Shown here in pieces: positions 12,838 to 26,900 of a stretch of DNA of 64,000 nt (position 1 is the stretch's first letter; every line of letters starts with the position of its first letter). Position numbers and translations under genes: made by a program. The notes beneath the pieces were generated by a model. The model was given only the letters and a program-made list of their open reading frames with translations, had not been told where the DNA came from and made no database searches. The DNA comes from Trichoplax sp. H2 (lineage: Eukaryota > Placozoa > Uniplacotomia > Trichoplacea), in the NCBI GenBank assembly GCA_003344405.1, contig NOWV01000019.1:62001-126000 (forward strand), in the 5' to 3' direction.

Positions 12838-15800
12838 AAATCAATCTCTTATTTTTACTTACTATTTGATAGCTGCAGTTTAATTTTCGTCTAGTACTCC
12901 ACGTCGTAGGAAAATAACCTTATTAATAGGCTGAATTTTGTCCTTAGATGTTAATGAGATGTGAAAATTTTGATATAATTTGCTGAAAATGTAACAGTAC
13001 TTTTCGATTCTTGATTGTAGTGATGGCTAGCTAGCCAAATGAAATTGAAATCCAAGTGAGTAAATTTAGTATCACTCTACTGCAAGAAATCAATGATCCA
13101 GGTTAGTATTCCTTCTAGTTGTTCTGGAAATTGATCAAATCTTACATTCTAGATAGATTGAAATCATAATATATTCATAGTGAATACATGCACGCGATTT
13201 TGCAAGTTTGGAGGAGATAAACCGATGATTCAATCTCATCATCCCCCTTCAATCGATCAATAAAATTCTCATAAGGTAAGCTGATTCTAATTAAAATAAG
13301 AGTAATTTCGATGTTTAAATGTGCATAATTTTATGTTATTAAATTGATGATATACGTTAAACATTCCTTCTTGTAATCCATCGAAATAAATATCAACTTA
13401 AGTAATCTACATCGCTTGAAAGCAAGATAGGATTAATCAAGGCATGCGATTTAGAAAATATCTATGTAATTAATCGAAGGCACAAGCTCATAATCCTTCT
13501 TTCAACTTACTATAATGAACTTACTCCAACCAAAATAAAAAACTAATTTAGATATTAAACTAATTTGAAAATTGATGATATAAGGGAACATTCCTAGTCG
13601 CAATACATTGAAATTAACATCAACATATGTACTATCAACCGTTTAAAAGCATGATAGAATTAATTTGAGTATTTAATTTAGCAAAATTCATATTGATCAA
13701 TCAATCAATGATATAAGCCAATTGTCGTGCTTATCTGTCGTAAAAATAAAACTTATAAAATCTAAAGTGATTTAAATTAAAGTAAAAATAATTCTTGACA
13801 TGCAATAGCGCCTTGCTCTATAAGATAAAGCCTTATAATTTATTAATTTAAGTAAATGGCAACTCATAGAATCTAAATTGATTTCAATCAAAGTAAAATT
13901 TAATTTGGAAATCTTATGATGGAAATCGTAGATTATAAATGATAATGCAAGTCGATATTTCCTTAAAATCTAGCAGAGCAAAATTAGTTCATATCTTAAC
14001 AGAGTTAATTCAGAGATCTAATAGTGCATAGCTCTAAATTATAAACAGATAATGCAAGTCGATATTTTCCCTTACAAACTACTAAAGTAAAGGCAAATGT
14101 ATATAGTATAAGTTGATTCCAAGTAAAGTATAATTAATTCAGACATGAAATTGCGCAAAGTTCTAAATTCTATACGGATGAAGCAAGTCAACATTCCTCC
14201 TTGTAATGCATTGAACTAAATGCAAACTCATAAAGCCTAACTCGATTGTAATCAAAATAAAATCATTCAGACATCGAATAGCGCAGAATTCTAGATGAAG
14301 TATAAATAGGTAATGCAAGCTAGAATTTTTCCTCGCAATCTGATACAGTAAAAGTCAACGCACTTAGTCTGAATTGATTCTAATCAAAATTCGATTCATT
14401 ATATTTTTTGATCAACGAAAAGTTCTTTTTAATACTTTTGTTTACTCTTACGATATCTAAACTACAGTACCGTAAAAATAATATCAACATAGGACGAGAT
14501 TAAGACAATCTAACTAAAGTGTACAGAATATGTAGAGCATGTATTCCGTCATTCGTCTCGTAAAATAAATCTTTTCCTTTTCACTTACTATTTGATGGAA
14601 CAAATTTGAGATTTTCCTGGCACTCTACGTCTTAAGAAATGGCTGTAGCGATGGCTGGAATTTTGTCTTGAAGTATTAATTGGTTGAATACAAAGATTTC
14701 GCAACAATATAATGAAATAGACCAGTAATTATGCTTAATGGTTGTTAATTGAAAAGATTGCTAATTGGCTCGATTCAGAATAATGTTTCTTTATAGCAGG
14801 TACTCGTTACGGATTGGCCAATCGAATCGAAATCCAGGTATGGAAATTTGAATCACTGCAAGTAAGAAAAAGACGATACAAATTAGTATTTTCTTGTAAA
14901 TCATGGAAATAAAAACCTCTTCATGTAGTCTTCTTAGATTTATATGATGGTTTTAATTTAGATATTCAATTTAGCAAAGTGGCAATTCATAAATAAGTGC
15001 TCAAGTTCCTATTCCTCCTAGCAATCTAGTCTTATATATCAACTAATGTTGTCTGAATCGATTTAAATAAAAAAGAAGGGAAATTTCTCTTAAAAATAAA
15101 AGAAAGCTGATTCCAAGCATGAAGGTAAGACTCGTAGTTATGGCAATACTTTTAGTAATCCATTGAAATAAATATTTAATTTAGGCACTTCAAAATAGAG
15201 CCAATTTAAGCATGAAAGTAGTCTTACTCTCCTCTTATCATCCATGATTTATATATATCTTGCTAGTGAATACTGCGCTTTTTTCTAGAAATTGATTAAT
15301 ATCATCCACACTTATTTGACCTGGCTTAGTTCGTTTGAAATCAAAGCAAGATGAACAAAGATCTATGGTAGTAAAATTTTAGGTTGTAAATTAGTGATAC
15401 AAATCAGTCTTTTTTGCATCTACCTACCAGTATAAATGTTAGCTATTGCGATGGAAATCGATCAAAATCAAAGAAAGATAAATTTCGACAGAGCTGTCAA
15501 ATCTCAAGCCAAAATCGATCCTTATAATATAAATAAGTGTTGCATTTAGCACTCTATCAATGCTAATATCAGCTAATGGAAATGGCGTCGATCAAAAAGT
15601 ATAGAAAATGAATTTAGGTGTAGGTAGTTAAATCCTAAACCTGAAATCAACGATACAAGTTCTTACTTGCAATCGTTCAATAAAAGCGCTGATAATGCAG
15701 TCACGATCAATATGAAAAAAAGAAAATGACTATATATGTAGCAATAAAATATAAATTCCCGATGAATGCATTTTCAAATCATAATAAGATTAATCCAGTA

Positions 15801-16310
15801 GCAATAATACTCTAGGTAATGGATGGATGATACAAGTTAATTTTGCTCATGAACTCTCAACCAATGCATTTTCAAATCTAAACAAGATCAATCTAAACAT
15901 AACAGTGAAACCCTAGGTTATAATACCACTCGATATTACTCCTGACAATCTATTAATATCAACCCTGAACGAATGCGCTTTTAAATCAAAATAAGATCAA
16001 TGCACACCTAATAACGAAATTTTAGGCTCTAAATCAGTGATCTAGGTCAAGAATAGACTAAAACCGAAGAAATTGTACGCTTATAGGGGACGCACATCCT
16101 AATCTATGTTATTTGTCAATGATATCAGGTAAGTACTCGGGCATTTCTGATTTACCTCTGGATCAACTTCCTTTCTAGTGGTTTAAATTGATTGGAATCA
16201 AATAAGATTAGTCCTTATTTTCGGTCAACGATTACACAATCTCCTTCAAATTGCTTTTATTCCTTCCTTATGTTTATATATTTATATAAACTACAGTAAA
16301 ATAAAATATC
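12838..16310 (+). repeat. Degenerate satellite (about 128-bp unit) within a 1.72-kb higher-order duplication
   Basis: Diverged units recur with anchors of the type 'gatacaagt...attcctccttgcaatc...gaaataaatatcaac', for example near 13363, 13591, 13951, 14059, 14187 and 14318, and again near 14879, 15001, 15140, 15395, 15651, 15830 and 15920. Neighbouring units in the better-kept part are 108-131 bp apart. Each block is preceded by a related leader: 'cttactatttgat' at 12858 and 14584, 'ctgaattttgtc' at 12931 and its match at 14655, 'gaaatcca' at about 13046 and 14830. Each block is followed by a similar tail (about 14456 and 16287). The whole therefore looks like two copies of [leader + satellite + tail]. 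No coding potential seen. Confidence 0.65.
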
Positions 16311-19150
16311 AAGAAAGGAAGAGAAAATAGCAATTGTTGAACAAGTATTTTTCTTCTTCTCTGCGATGATATCATGCTACTCCATCATAATTGATTTGAC
16401 ACTTTAGAAATATAACAGAAAGATAATGATGATAATGATGATGAGCAGAAAAGAAAGAATTTTATCATGTTAATAACACGTAATTGATGCAAGCTATAAC
16501 ATATAATATATATGGCGTAGGTTCTCATCAGATGAATTTTGTGCCTTTCTTACAACAGAAATTCAGCATTGATTATTCTATTGCCATCCTATTTCTCCAA
16601 AGACTTGAATCCACAAGCTAGACTTGTTTAACTGATCTATTAGTTCGTATTATGCTATATATTAAAAGTGGTTTTAAATTATATGAGATAATCTAGTGAA
16701 GTCTGTTGCTAAGCTTGAGACATGGAAAATTAGAGTCAATCTTACGAGATGGATTATAATGACAAGGGCACATCATCATGATAGGCGACAGATGTTTATG
16801 TTTGTCCTGAATGGCCATCAGTAGCAGTATTAACATCCATAGAGTCATCTTTACGTTTCCAAGTTATTAAAATGAATATTATCGAGCATGATGTTGATAA
16901 GAGTTATCGATATTGGCTTATCTATGGTATAAAACACTACTTGGGATAAACTCTAATCCATCTTTAAATAGATGTATTTTCTTGCAATCTAGTCGGAAAC
17001 ACATTAATAACAGCGTGATTGCTCCTCCTTTAAGTAGCTAAAGTATAGGAAATAAAGTCCCAAATTACTGGCTAGGGATGATTGGCTCACTTTTAGAAAG
17101 GATGACAATCAAATTTGAGCAGAATAAATTGTACAGACAAGTTCTTGCTAAAAATTCCCCACAAAACTGACTATTGAGTATCTTGCACAGATACCATAAA
17201 GAGTATTCAATGTCGGAAAATAGATTCTAGGCCCTATAGAATCATCGGCTATATTGACTATAGTTAGTATTGGTTATGCTATTGGTAAGAGAAATGTGAA
17301 ATTATTTGAGTGATCTATTCCTTTGTAGTCATAGAACGAAGAGCTGACGATAAATTATCCATGCAAGCGTTGATGGATGATAAATAACAATTTAAACGGT
17401 CTTAAATCCCATATATAAAAACATAACATAATTTTATGAGTATTAGAGACAATTAAAAATTGATGAAGGCCGAATGGATATATACTCTCTATCACTATCA
17501 ATATGAAAGATTCTTGATTATACGCGATAGAACTAAAGAAGTATCAATTATGCTAGAGAGCTAAGCACAGATTTAGGCTAAAAGAAATTTCCTAAATAGC
17601 TTAAAGAATTAACAAAAATTCTATCTCAGATCGAGTTATAAAATACATACGGTTTCGCTGATGATTTTTAAAAAGTTGCAAGCTAACTTTTGTGGAAGGA
17701 AAAGCGTACCATGGGCGAGAAATAAGATATGTGCACATTTTTTTTACACTAGTAGCGAGAGGGAAAAATCAACAATCTACTGTTTGATCCGTTTCATTTT
17801 TCATGCCCTTTAGGATCGTCCTTCAATTGGACAATCCTATTAGCGATGGTTGCTAACGTTTACTTGATTCGCTACATGGCGCATGTTGATGACTTGGAAT
17901 TAAACAATGTGATCGACTATCTTGCTTGGCAATGCTACTTAGTAGCTACGGGATAATCAAATGATTTATCAATCGATGATGAAAATTAGTAAAACTAGTT
18001 GATAGGATCATCATCGCTATTATGACTACCGCCAGAAGGCCAAGAATCAACGTTAGAAACGATGGGAGTTACGTTATTCATATAGACAGCATCATCTCAT
18101 TAATTGTCTGGCAACAACAACAACAAAAAAAAACATCCCCAAGCAAATTGATAATCAACAGAGTTTAGCTTGTTTTAGCAACATGATTTTATCCTATTGC
18201 AATCCATGTTCCATGGATTAGTATCGTATAAAGAAGGATACAAGAGGAAAGGGAAAAACAACAACAACAAAAAATATCAAATCAAAATCAACTCTCCATC
18301 TCTTACCTTGTAAATAGAAAATGATGTAAGATAGAGGAAATCAACGACAATCAAGATGTAATCAATCAATATTAACTTGTTAATAAGTGGTAATGGCTTT
18401 CAATACTTCTCTCTGGACTTAATTTAGATATTTTTGGGGGAAGAAAGACACAGCAGATGGTATCGAATCAATTGCAAAGAATAGGCAATGTTTAAATTCC
18501 AACTGTAGTGATTACTTGTATTCAAATGAATTGTTTAGAGAATGTTGTTTCATCACACATTGAAACAGTTCCTATGGCTTCTTTGCTGTTACGTTAATTT
18601 AAAACCCAGTAGTTGGTAAGCTAACAACTCTCCTATCAATTCAATCACTTACTCAATTTCTTCCTATTAGCAGTACTCATCAATGGATCACTTGTTTCTT
18701 GAGCTAAATGGTGCGTGTGCAGATGACGGTTATTTTTTTCCTCTTTTATTCTCTTAATTCATTTAGACTGATGCCTTTTATTCTTGTCCTAGATAACGTC
18801 AGTTAATCTAATCTTTATCTAGTCTAGTGTATAGAAAGGAGAACCAGCATTGAGTAGTGTGGCTCATGCATTGAACTAGATGTATTGTTCAATAGATAAT
18901 AAGGAAGGCAAGATTGCGCCGACTACAAGATAAGAGAACAATATAACCATTCATCGTTTATCTTAATTGTTTTAATCAGAATTGATTACGTCCACAAGTT
19001 ATCTCATCAATCCATTCTTCTCTTCTCATGTCAACAATATAAATCATAATAATTATTAATTTTGAAAAGAATGATGCAAATCATGTCAATGGCGACCATA
19101 GAGTTCAGAAAAAAAATACTAACTCTATGATGACGACACAAGATCACTGC
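16311..19150. other. Desert segment without a gene; CAA microsatellites
   Basis: No protein-like frame seen. There are two short CAA runs at 18112-18133 (running into an A tract) and 18259-18276, and a GAT/AAT-rich stretch near 16420-16445. Otherwise this is AT-rich unique-looking sequence between two tandem arrays. Confidence 0.5.
18112..18133 (+). repeat. CAA microsatellite with A tract
   Basis: About five CAA units followed by an A tract. A second CAA run lies at 18259-18276. Simple-sequence repeats with no sign of coding use. Confidence 0.8.
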
Positions 19151-21130
19151 ACAAGCGCAAAATAATGTAAATAGTAGTTAGCAAGGGATTGAATTAATAG
19201 GTTATGCCTATGGTCTAATTAATTCTTGATGGCGTGTCTGCAGCGCAAAATTTATACAAAGAAAGGAGTAAACCACATCTTCAACAATCTTGCACACTAT
19301 CATTGACCTTTGCAGCTTAATTTTAAGACAATAATAATAATGTCATTTAAGGCAAGGGGCAAAAACTAGAAGATGCTTATTAATTGAAATGGTATTAATC
19401 AAGGAATTGAGTTAAAAGAATGTAAAAATCATTTAACTCAATCTTGCCAACAGGTTAGTACCGGAAGCTTATACGAAGAAAACAACAGACTATATGTTCT
19501 ATAGTACTATCGATCTCTGCAATTTATTTTCTACTGAATGACGAACATCTGTCAATGATAAATGAGGATAACAGATTAACAGTATATCGTCAAAATAATT
19601 AATATAGCAGTAAGTAAAGGATTGAATTAATAGATTATAGTAATAGTGTAATGAATTCTTTGTGGCTAGTCTGCAACGCTAGTTTATACAGAGAGGGAAT
19701 GAGAAAATTATATCTTGTACTAAATCATTCATCTTTGCAACTTATTTTTGAGAGAATAACGGCAATGTAATTTAAGACAAGATAGAAAAACTAGAAGGTA
19801 CTTAATGATTGAAGTAGTTATTAATCAAGGGATTGAATTAATAAAGTGTAGAAATTGTTTAATTCAATCTTGCAAGCAGGTTAGCATCGGAAACTGTTGC
19901 AAAGAAAACAAGAGACTAGGTGGCATGCAGTACTATCGATTTCTGCAGCTAGGATGATAAAAATAAGTCATTATTAAGAGGAGATAATAAGTGTATGGAT
20001 GAAATAATTAATATAGTCGTAAGCAAAAGATTGAATTAATAGATTATAGTAATAATGTAATGAATTCTTAGTGGCTAGTACACCGTAAGTTTATATATGA
20101 GGTCATGAGAAAATCACATCTTGTGCGAAACCATTCATCTTTGCAACTTATTTTTAAGACAATAATGGCAATGCTATTTAATGCAAGATGGAAAAACTAG
20201 AAGATGCTTAATAGATGAAATAGTTTTAATCAATGGATTGAGTTAATAAAGTGTAGAAATCGTGTTATTTAATCTCGCTAGTAGGTTAGCATAGAAAGCT
20301 TATGCAACGAAAAAAGAGATTATACGTCATGCAGTATTATAAATTTCTGCAGCTAGGATGATGAAAATAGGTCTAGGGGATAATAGCATATGGATGAAAT
20401 AATTGAAATATTAGTAAGCAAAGGATTGAATTAATAGACTATAGCAATAATGGGATGGATTTTTTTGCGGCTAGTCTGCGGTGCTGGTTTATATGAAGGT
20501 GATGAGAAAATTACCTCTTGTACAATATCATTGACCTCTGCACACAGTAATGGCAATGCCATTAAAGACGAGACGGGAAAAACTAGGAGGTGATAAATAA
20601 TTGAAATAGTATCAATCGAAGGATTGAGTAATGGAGTATAGAAATCGTTAATTCAATCTTCCTAATTGGCCGACACTGGAAGCTTATACAAAGAAAATCA
20701 GAGACTGCATGTTATATAGAACTATCAATTTCTGAAAAGTATTTTCATTAAGATAAGAAACGCCTGTCAACGACGAAATAGGATAGCAGTATACGGCGAA
20801 TTAATTGAAATAGTAGTAAGAAGAGTATTGAACTAATAGATTATCGCCATGATGCAATGAATTCTCTGTAGCTAGCCTGCAGCGTAAAGTTATATAACAT
20901 CTAACATATCCAATAATGATATAGCCACACCTTGTGGAATATCATTAATCTCTGCAGACAATAATGCCAATATCATTAAAGATGAGACGAGAAAACTACG
21001 AGATGAAAAATAAATGAATTAGTATTAAGGGATTGAGTTAATAGAGTGTAGAAATTTTGTAGATTATCATTAATATCCGTAGTTTATTTTTAAGACTATA
21101 ATACCAATAGCATAAGCTTGCATAGGGAAA
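19150..21130 (+). repeat. Tandem array, about 400-bp unit, five copies
   Basis: The phrase 'attgaattaatagattatag' or a close variant recurs at about 19188, 19621, 20030, 20425 and 20827, giving spacings of 433, 409, 395 and 402 bp. Inside each unit the same blocks follow in the same order: 'gtggctagtctgcaacgc', 'gaaaatcacatcttgt', 'gcaacttatttttaagaca', 'aaaaactagaagatgctta', 'gattgagttaata' and 'actatcgatttctgcag'. Copies 2-4 are best kept and copy 5 breaks down near 21130. No open frame runs across a unit, so this is a noncoding mid-length satellite. Confidence 0.85.
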
Positions 21131-22610
21131 TGGTAGCTTTGACCTTCAGGTTTCGATCTTTTTTTATAATAATCGCAAAATGGCGTTAAAACAGGGATAA
21201 TGTAATATTGTATAAAAGCATAAAGCTAAAATATAGAAATAGCAAATTGGAGGTGGCTAGTAACATGCTAACCTACAGTATTTCACTCGATTCTATTAGG
21301 TGGACAGGAAGGTCTTCTATCTGCAGTAAAACGATAATTTTAAAGCTTTAATTTGGAAGTTGATCTGGCCCTTGTACGTAATATCAATGCCAATTTGCAA
21401 CTAACCGAAAGGGAATTCATACCTATATTTACTTAAATATTTTTCCATTAATAATTATAATTATATAATTTATAATCCTTTATTTTGGGTAGTGCTTTCG
21501 AACTACAGTAACTTTACACTTTATAGTATTACAAATAATTGCTATGTTGAACCATTATACCAAAATGATCGCAATATAAGCGCTATCTATTCAATAAAAT
21601 GGTTGCATAAATAACACCAGAGACTCCAAAAAGAGTGCTAATATAGTCAGATATTAGCAGCGACAGAGCGATCACAATTTCAATAATCTCTCTATCCTTT
21701 ACGCTAAGGATGAAAGAATTGGACAATTTTATCTAAATCAATATCGTAATTTGCATCTAGCTAAAATAATCTACGTCAATTCCTACAATTTATCCATATA
21801 AATGCTAGAGGAATTATTTTTCATTGATAATAAAGCTCAATTGTTACGGAATGTAAAAAGTGCACAAAATCATTCAAATTGATCATGATCAAGATCACCA
21901 TGGACGATCATTTCTCAATTCGGTTTAGCGAGGCAAGTAATGCGATTATGCTCATACCTATACTACAATTTTAAATCATTTCTTAAACCGTTTTTGGTAA
22001 TGGGGAGAGTCGTACAATTTTATACACGTCTAGCTACAATTTGCATTTTTCCTCAGCTATTACAGCACATGACAAGTAGCAAGTCTATTGCAATTAGACT
22101 CTTTGCCCATTCTATTTAGTACGCAAATGAGTGAACAATATCGTGCAAATTCATCCCATCTCGATATTCTTCTATACCGGTATTCCTTTTTACTATCCTA
22201 TCATGGATCTATCGCAATTATGATGCAACTTTGATTAGCCATAAAACGTAAGAACTATCCACTTTTCCTCTACTTGCTAGTATTTTGGAAGAATCATTTG
22301 CTCTAAGATTAATATAATTGATGGTAGATAATTTAATCATTTCCCAATTTTATTTAAGCATCTATGCTTACATGACGCAGTTTTAACTCTGTCAATGATG
22401 GTACCGCATAATCAATAACGATAGCAGACTGATTATCGCTTCAATCATTTCTCCATTTAGCCATACAGTAAATGGACAAATTATAATATGCAATTTTAAT
22501 TCTTGAAATGAAAAATGAATAGGTTTAGTGCCATGACTAATGTATCACGGCTCCAATCTTTCCGTATAACTGTAGCTCACTCACGATCATTATATGCATG
22601 GACTATGATG
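21131..22610. other. Desert segment, possibly a very decayed repeat
   Basis: No gene seen. Phrases resembling 'acaattttat...tctagctacaatttgcat' occur near 21720 and 22010, about 290 bp apart, which hints at another strongly decayed tandem family; I am not confident enough to delimit it. Confidence 0.35.
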
Positions 22611-22611
22611 A

Positions 22612-23070
22612 TGGTTGGTAAAATTAGTTCCTGCCAACATCGCAGATTGGTCACTATTAGAGGATATGTCTGTATATCTACCTAAGCTACAGACGACTAG
22701 CCTTTATCTTAACCCCTTCACCATCATGAATGCTTTTGCAATGTCAGAAATAATTCCCATTCGAGATCATATCTTGATCCTCATTGATGTTATTTCATGA
22801 TTACCAATGCATTACATTTCCAATCCATCTGCAAATCTTAGCTTATTATGATTATTTGATGCATTGACCATGACGCAGGTTGATAGGATTGGTTTCTGCC
22901 AACATGGCAGAATAATCACCATTTATGTACATGTCTTCATATTTTATTAGGCAACAGACATACTCTAACCGTATCCTAGCCCTTTTACTTTCATGAAAGC
23001 TTTTTACAATGGCAAAAATAATAATGACCTTTTAAATTCATATCTCTATCCTAATTGGCAAGAGATGCGC
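22612..23070 (+). repeat. Tandem duplication, about 265-bp unit
   Basis: 'ctgccaacat' occurs at 22631 and 22896 with matching flanks (ggttggtaaaattagtt / ggttgataggattggtt upstream; ggatatgtctgtatatct / gtacatgtcttcatattt downstream; acagac; atcatgaatgctttt / tcatgaaagctttt). Two diverged copies with a period of 265 bp. No coding continuity between them. Confidence 0.7.
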
Positions 23071-24880
23071 TGATTCTAACATCTCATCTTCATTCATTTT
23101 AGTCGACGATCGATCTTTTAGGATTATTTCTATATTAATAACTACCGGTATTGCATGTTGTGTCAGGACTAGCTAGGCATATGCTCAATCGAACATGTTT
23201 GAAATCCATAAAAATCGTATTAAAATAAGAAAAGATGGCAAGATTGGCAATGACTAAAAGTATCGGTCTAGCGAGAAACAATAATTATCGAGCTAACTGC
23301 CTCGAGTAAAAGCGAAACAATTCTAAAACATATGATTGATCGGATTAGCCATTTTTCTATTTGTCAAGGAACATAAGCGAAAGAAAATCTCTACACTATT
23401 TGCTTTTAATGGATTGATTGACCTTTCCACCTAATGTTAACCAGAGAAATTTATATTGACGTCGATGTATTGACTGTTTAGTATTTCGTAATACGGTTTG
23501 TTTACTTACTGAAGGATTGCAATAATGTCCTTTGATATCTTACCGGCGAGAAAGACTGTAAAAGATACTTTGTATGATGGGTCTAATTTATCCCTCGATT
23601 GATAGAGAAATGCTGCTAACCATGATAGCAATTCTCTTTCATCAATATTAGCAAATGGTACGACCATCAAATGATCTATCGTGAGTAATTTGATTAATAA
23701 ATGCAGGGAATCGTTTGAAATACTCATCCATTCCCCACCTTTTAAAGGTTCAGTTCAGTCTTAAAATCCAATCTATCATTTTATTCTGATAGAATATTTC
23801 CTTCCTCTATCTTATCATCTGTTTTATGATTGTTTGTTGGGCCACAAATGAGTTAGGAGTAAGATCAAATTCAACTACCAATCCGCCCTATTAGACTGCA
23901 TTCGATCACCTAAGTAATCAGCTGACGTTGATTAGACTTTCTTAAATTGATGTTATGGTTTATCTAGAAATTCTAATTTTGAGGAATAGACTAGAAGGTA
24001 GAAAAATGCCTCATGTTAAAGGGCAAAGGTAATCCTGTCAATATGCGAAATTATTTCGAGACAAGAAAAGAATTTCCTCGACTAACATACGGTCGAGAAT
24101 CTTCTCCATCATGAATTGTGTTAGAAATCTAGCATAAGCTGGGAATAGATTAAAAAGATGGAAAAAAAATTTTATCCGAATTTATAATAATGGAAACTGT
24201 TTCATGCATCAATCAATGGAAATAATTCGCCTTTGATGAGATCCAAAATTCGATCAAGATTTTAAACCATTTATAAGCAGGATAGTGAGCGAAAAATGCA
24301 TCTTCTATAATGGGATAGATCGGATGTGTAAATCGACTAACGAATAACACTAACCTTACAGCATTGACAGTCTTCTTTTGCTTGGCTAGGAGTAGAATAT
24401 CCACATTAGCGGTATACAAAATGGATACCGTCTAATCTTTAAGCCCAAATATACCCTCTACACAAGAGCTAGGTCACAAATACTGTATGTTCTTAGACCA
24501 TAGTTTACTTTCAAAATAATCCATTATTCATGAGAGGTTAGAAGAAATTATATATTCAATTGGGGGTTTACTGTTAGTATCATCACTTATGGCTAAGGAG
24601 ATAAAAATTCTTTCTCTACCCAAGTTAGCTTTAATCTATTATTGATGACATCTTGGTATCAATTTGGATATCCCATCATGGTTCTACTAAGTAAAAGGCT
24701 TGTTTACGGAATAAGAACAATAAAATTAGACTAGCGTTTATCTTCTTGATTGCATAGTTTGTGATCTAGCTTCCATTATTTATGAGATGATGATAATACA
24801 TCAATCATCTACTGTCTTGGTTGTACTATAACTGCTTAAATAAAAAAATACAATCATAATTTTATTATATCTTTCTGCTT
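23071..24880. other. Desert segment without a supported gene
   Basis: It holds two short minus-strand frames, 23506-23727 and 24213-24419. The first has an ATG in a fair context and ends at a donor-like cagtaagt, but I find no partner exon that continues the frame, so I do not call a gene. The rest is AT-rich with no repeat I can delimit. Confidence 0.4.
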
Positions 24881-24899
24881 GATAATAAATTTCCTTATT

Positions 24900-26900
24900 C
24901 GATATCAAGAAGTTTTATCCCTACAGTAGACGCGTTAAGTATTCCATATTTTCTATGAAAGACCAAAGATATTCATAGCAAAAAACGATGAAATGTGATC
25001 ATCTTCGTAGGCCATCACTTTACTTTTATCATCATTTATCCTATGTTCAAATTGAACTCAATACTGGTAATAAATTTTCATTTTAGTTATTGAGAGGTTT
25101 TCTTACGTAATGACATTTTAATTCGAATGCTTTCGCTACTCCTTACTTGCTTCGGCAAGGCTATACTATTCATAAAAAAGGACGATGAAATTCAATCATC
25201 TTCTTAAGCTACCGGTTTACTTTAATATCATTATTCCTATGCTCAAATTGAAGCCAACGCCGGCAATCAATTTCCTTTTTAGTAACCGAGAGATTCTTTA
25301 TTTGTAATTATATATACATACAATATGAATGTTCTAGTTACTTCCTAGCAAGACCAAACTATTCATACGAAAGGACAACGAAACTGGATCATCTACTTTA
25401 ATGTCATTTATCATATGCTCAAATAAAACTCAATACTGGCAACAAATTTCCATTTTCATTATCGAGAGATTTCATTTATAATTAATAATACTGATGCTTT
25501 AGCTACTCGCTATTTGATATTATAAGTTCAAAACTAATCACAGGTTGTAAGTTCAAAAATAATCACAGGGAAGGACGATGAAATTAGGCTATCTTACTAG
25601 GCCATCAATTTACTTTAATATCATTCATTCTATACTCAAATTGAACTTAATACTGCAATGATGCTACCATGAAAGGTTATTCAAGCTCATATTTCTTGCC
25701 CATTTTATCATTTACCTTCGGTCCATGAATCATTGTCATCAGGATACCTTAATCATACTACATTATAACGGTAAATCTACCCGGAATAAATGATGAAATC
25801 ATCTTTCTTCTTCTTTGCACTAGTTTTACTATTAATTATATTTATCATTCATGAAATATAGAAATATCCATCCTATACTGCAATAACTTAAATGTAAGTG
25901 AACTCGAGCTTTAGTATATCCATCTTCCTAGGCTATGAGTTTACATTTATCCTATATTCTAATTAAATCCAATACTGCAAGAATTATAATACAACGATGA
26001 CAGAGTAATGACACTTTAGTTATCCTTCTTTCCTATATTATAATTTCAATTTTCGCCCATGATATAATATGACGATATTTTGTAGCGGTAAAGCTACCCG
26101 GAAAGAATGATCAAAACATCTTTACTCCTATACACTAGCTTCCTGTTAATAATATTTGTTACTTAGAAATCGAGAAACATTTAATTTATGCAGCAATGAC
26201 GCAAGTGGGAGGATATTCAAGTTTCGAGTATATCCTTCCTTCCTCCATTACAGTTTACTTTTTTTATCCAAGATTGAAAATCATCTAGATCCTTTAACTA
26301 CTGTATTCATCTAGAAATTTAAAGACTGACGGTATAAAACTGTTCGTAGGAAAAGACGATGGAATTTCTACCTTATTCCTCTTATGCTATAGAAGATACT
26401 CATTTATCATTTATGAAATACTGAAATTTAATCTATCCAGGGCTGCAATTCTAAATTACATTTGATTAGAGGATGCCCTTCTTTCCTCTATGAATCCACG
26501 GTTCAGAATTTAAATCCTTAAACTAGTCTATATTGTAAAGTAAATATTACAGAGATAGTGATTAGGAATGAAAATTTTACACTATTCCTCTGATGCTATC
26601 ATTGACCCACCGTGGAAATTGAATATATCCAGTACTGCAGTCCTACACTACACATAAAGTATTAATTAAGTTTTAGCCCATCCTTGTTCCCTACATTCTT
26701 ATTTAGCTTTTACCCGTAATTCACAATCTGAATCCTATTAATTTCTTTATATTATAAGGTGAACAAGATCGGGGTATAGCTATTCAGAGAAAATTACTCC
26801 TCTTATGCTATGATTCAATGTTCCTCAATCTATCCCATACGACAACGATCAAATATAGAAAAAGGCACTTAAGTTTTAGCCTACCCCACCTCCCCTAAAT
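24900..26900 (+). repeat. Degenerate tandem array, about 200-bp unit
   Basis: 'gacgatgaaa' or close variants occur at 24984, 25181, 25374 and 25574 (spacings 197, 193, 200), each followed by 'atcatctt...ggtttactttaatatcat', 'tatgctcaaattgaactcaat' and 'aatttccattttagttatcgagag'. Looser versions continue near 25790, 26100 and 26346 with wider spacing. Noncoding. Confidence 0.75.

Noticed and set aside
23506-23727. Minus-strand frame with ATG and a donor-like end that could be a first exon of a gene
   Set aside because: No following exon continues the phase, no recognisable family, and dozens of frames of this length are expected by chance.
24213-24419. 68-codon minus-strand frame with hydrophobic stretches
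   Set aside because: Too short, no family resemblance and no splice signals that link it to another exon.
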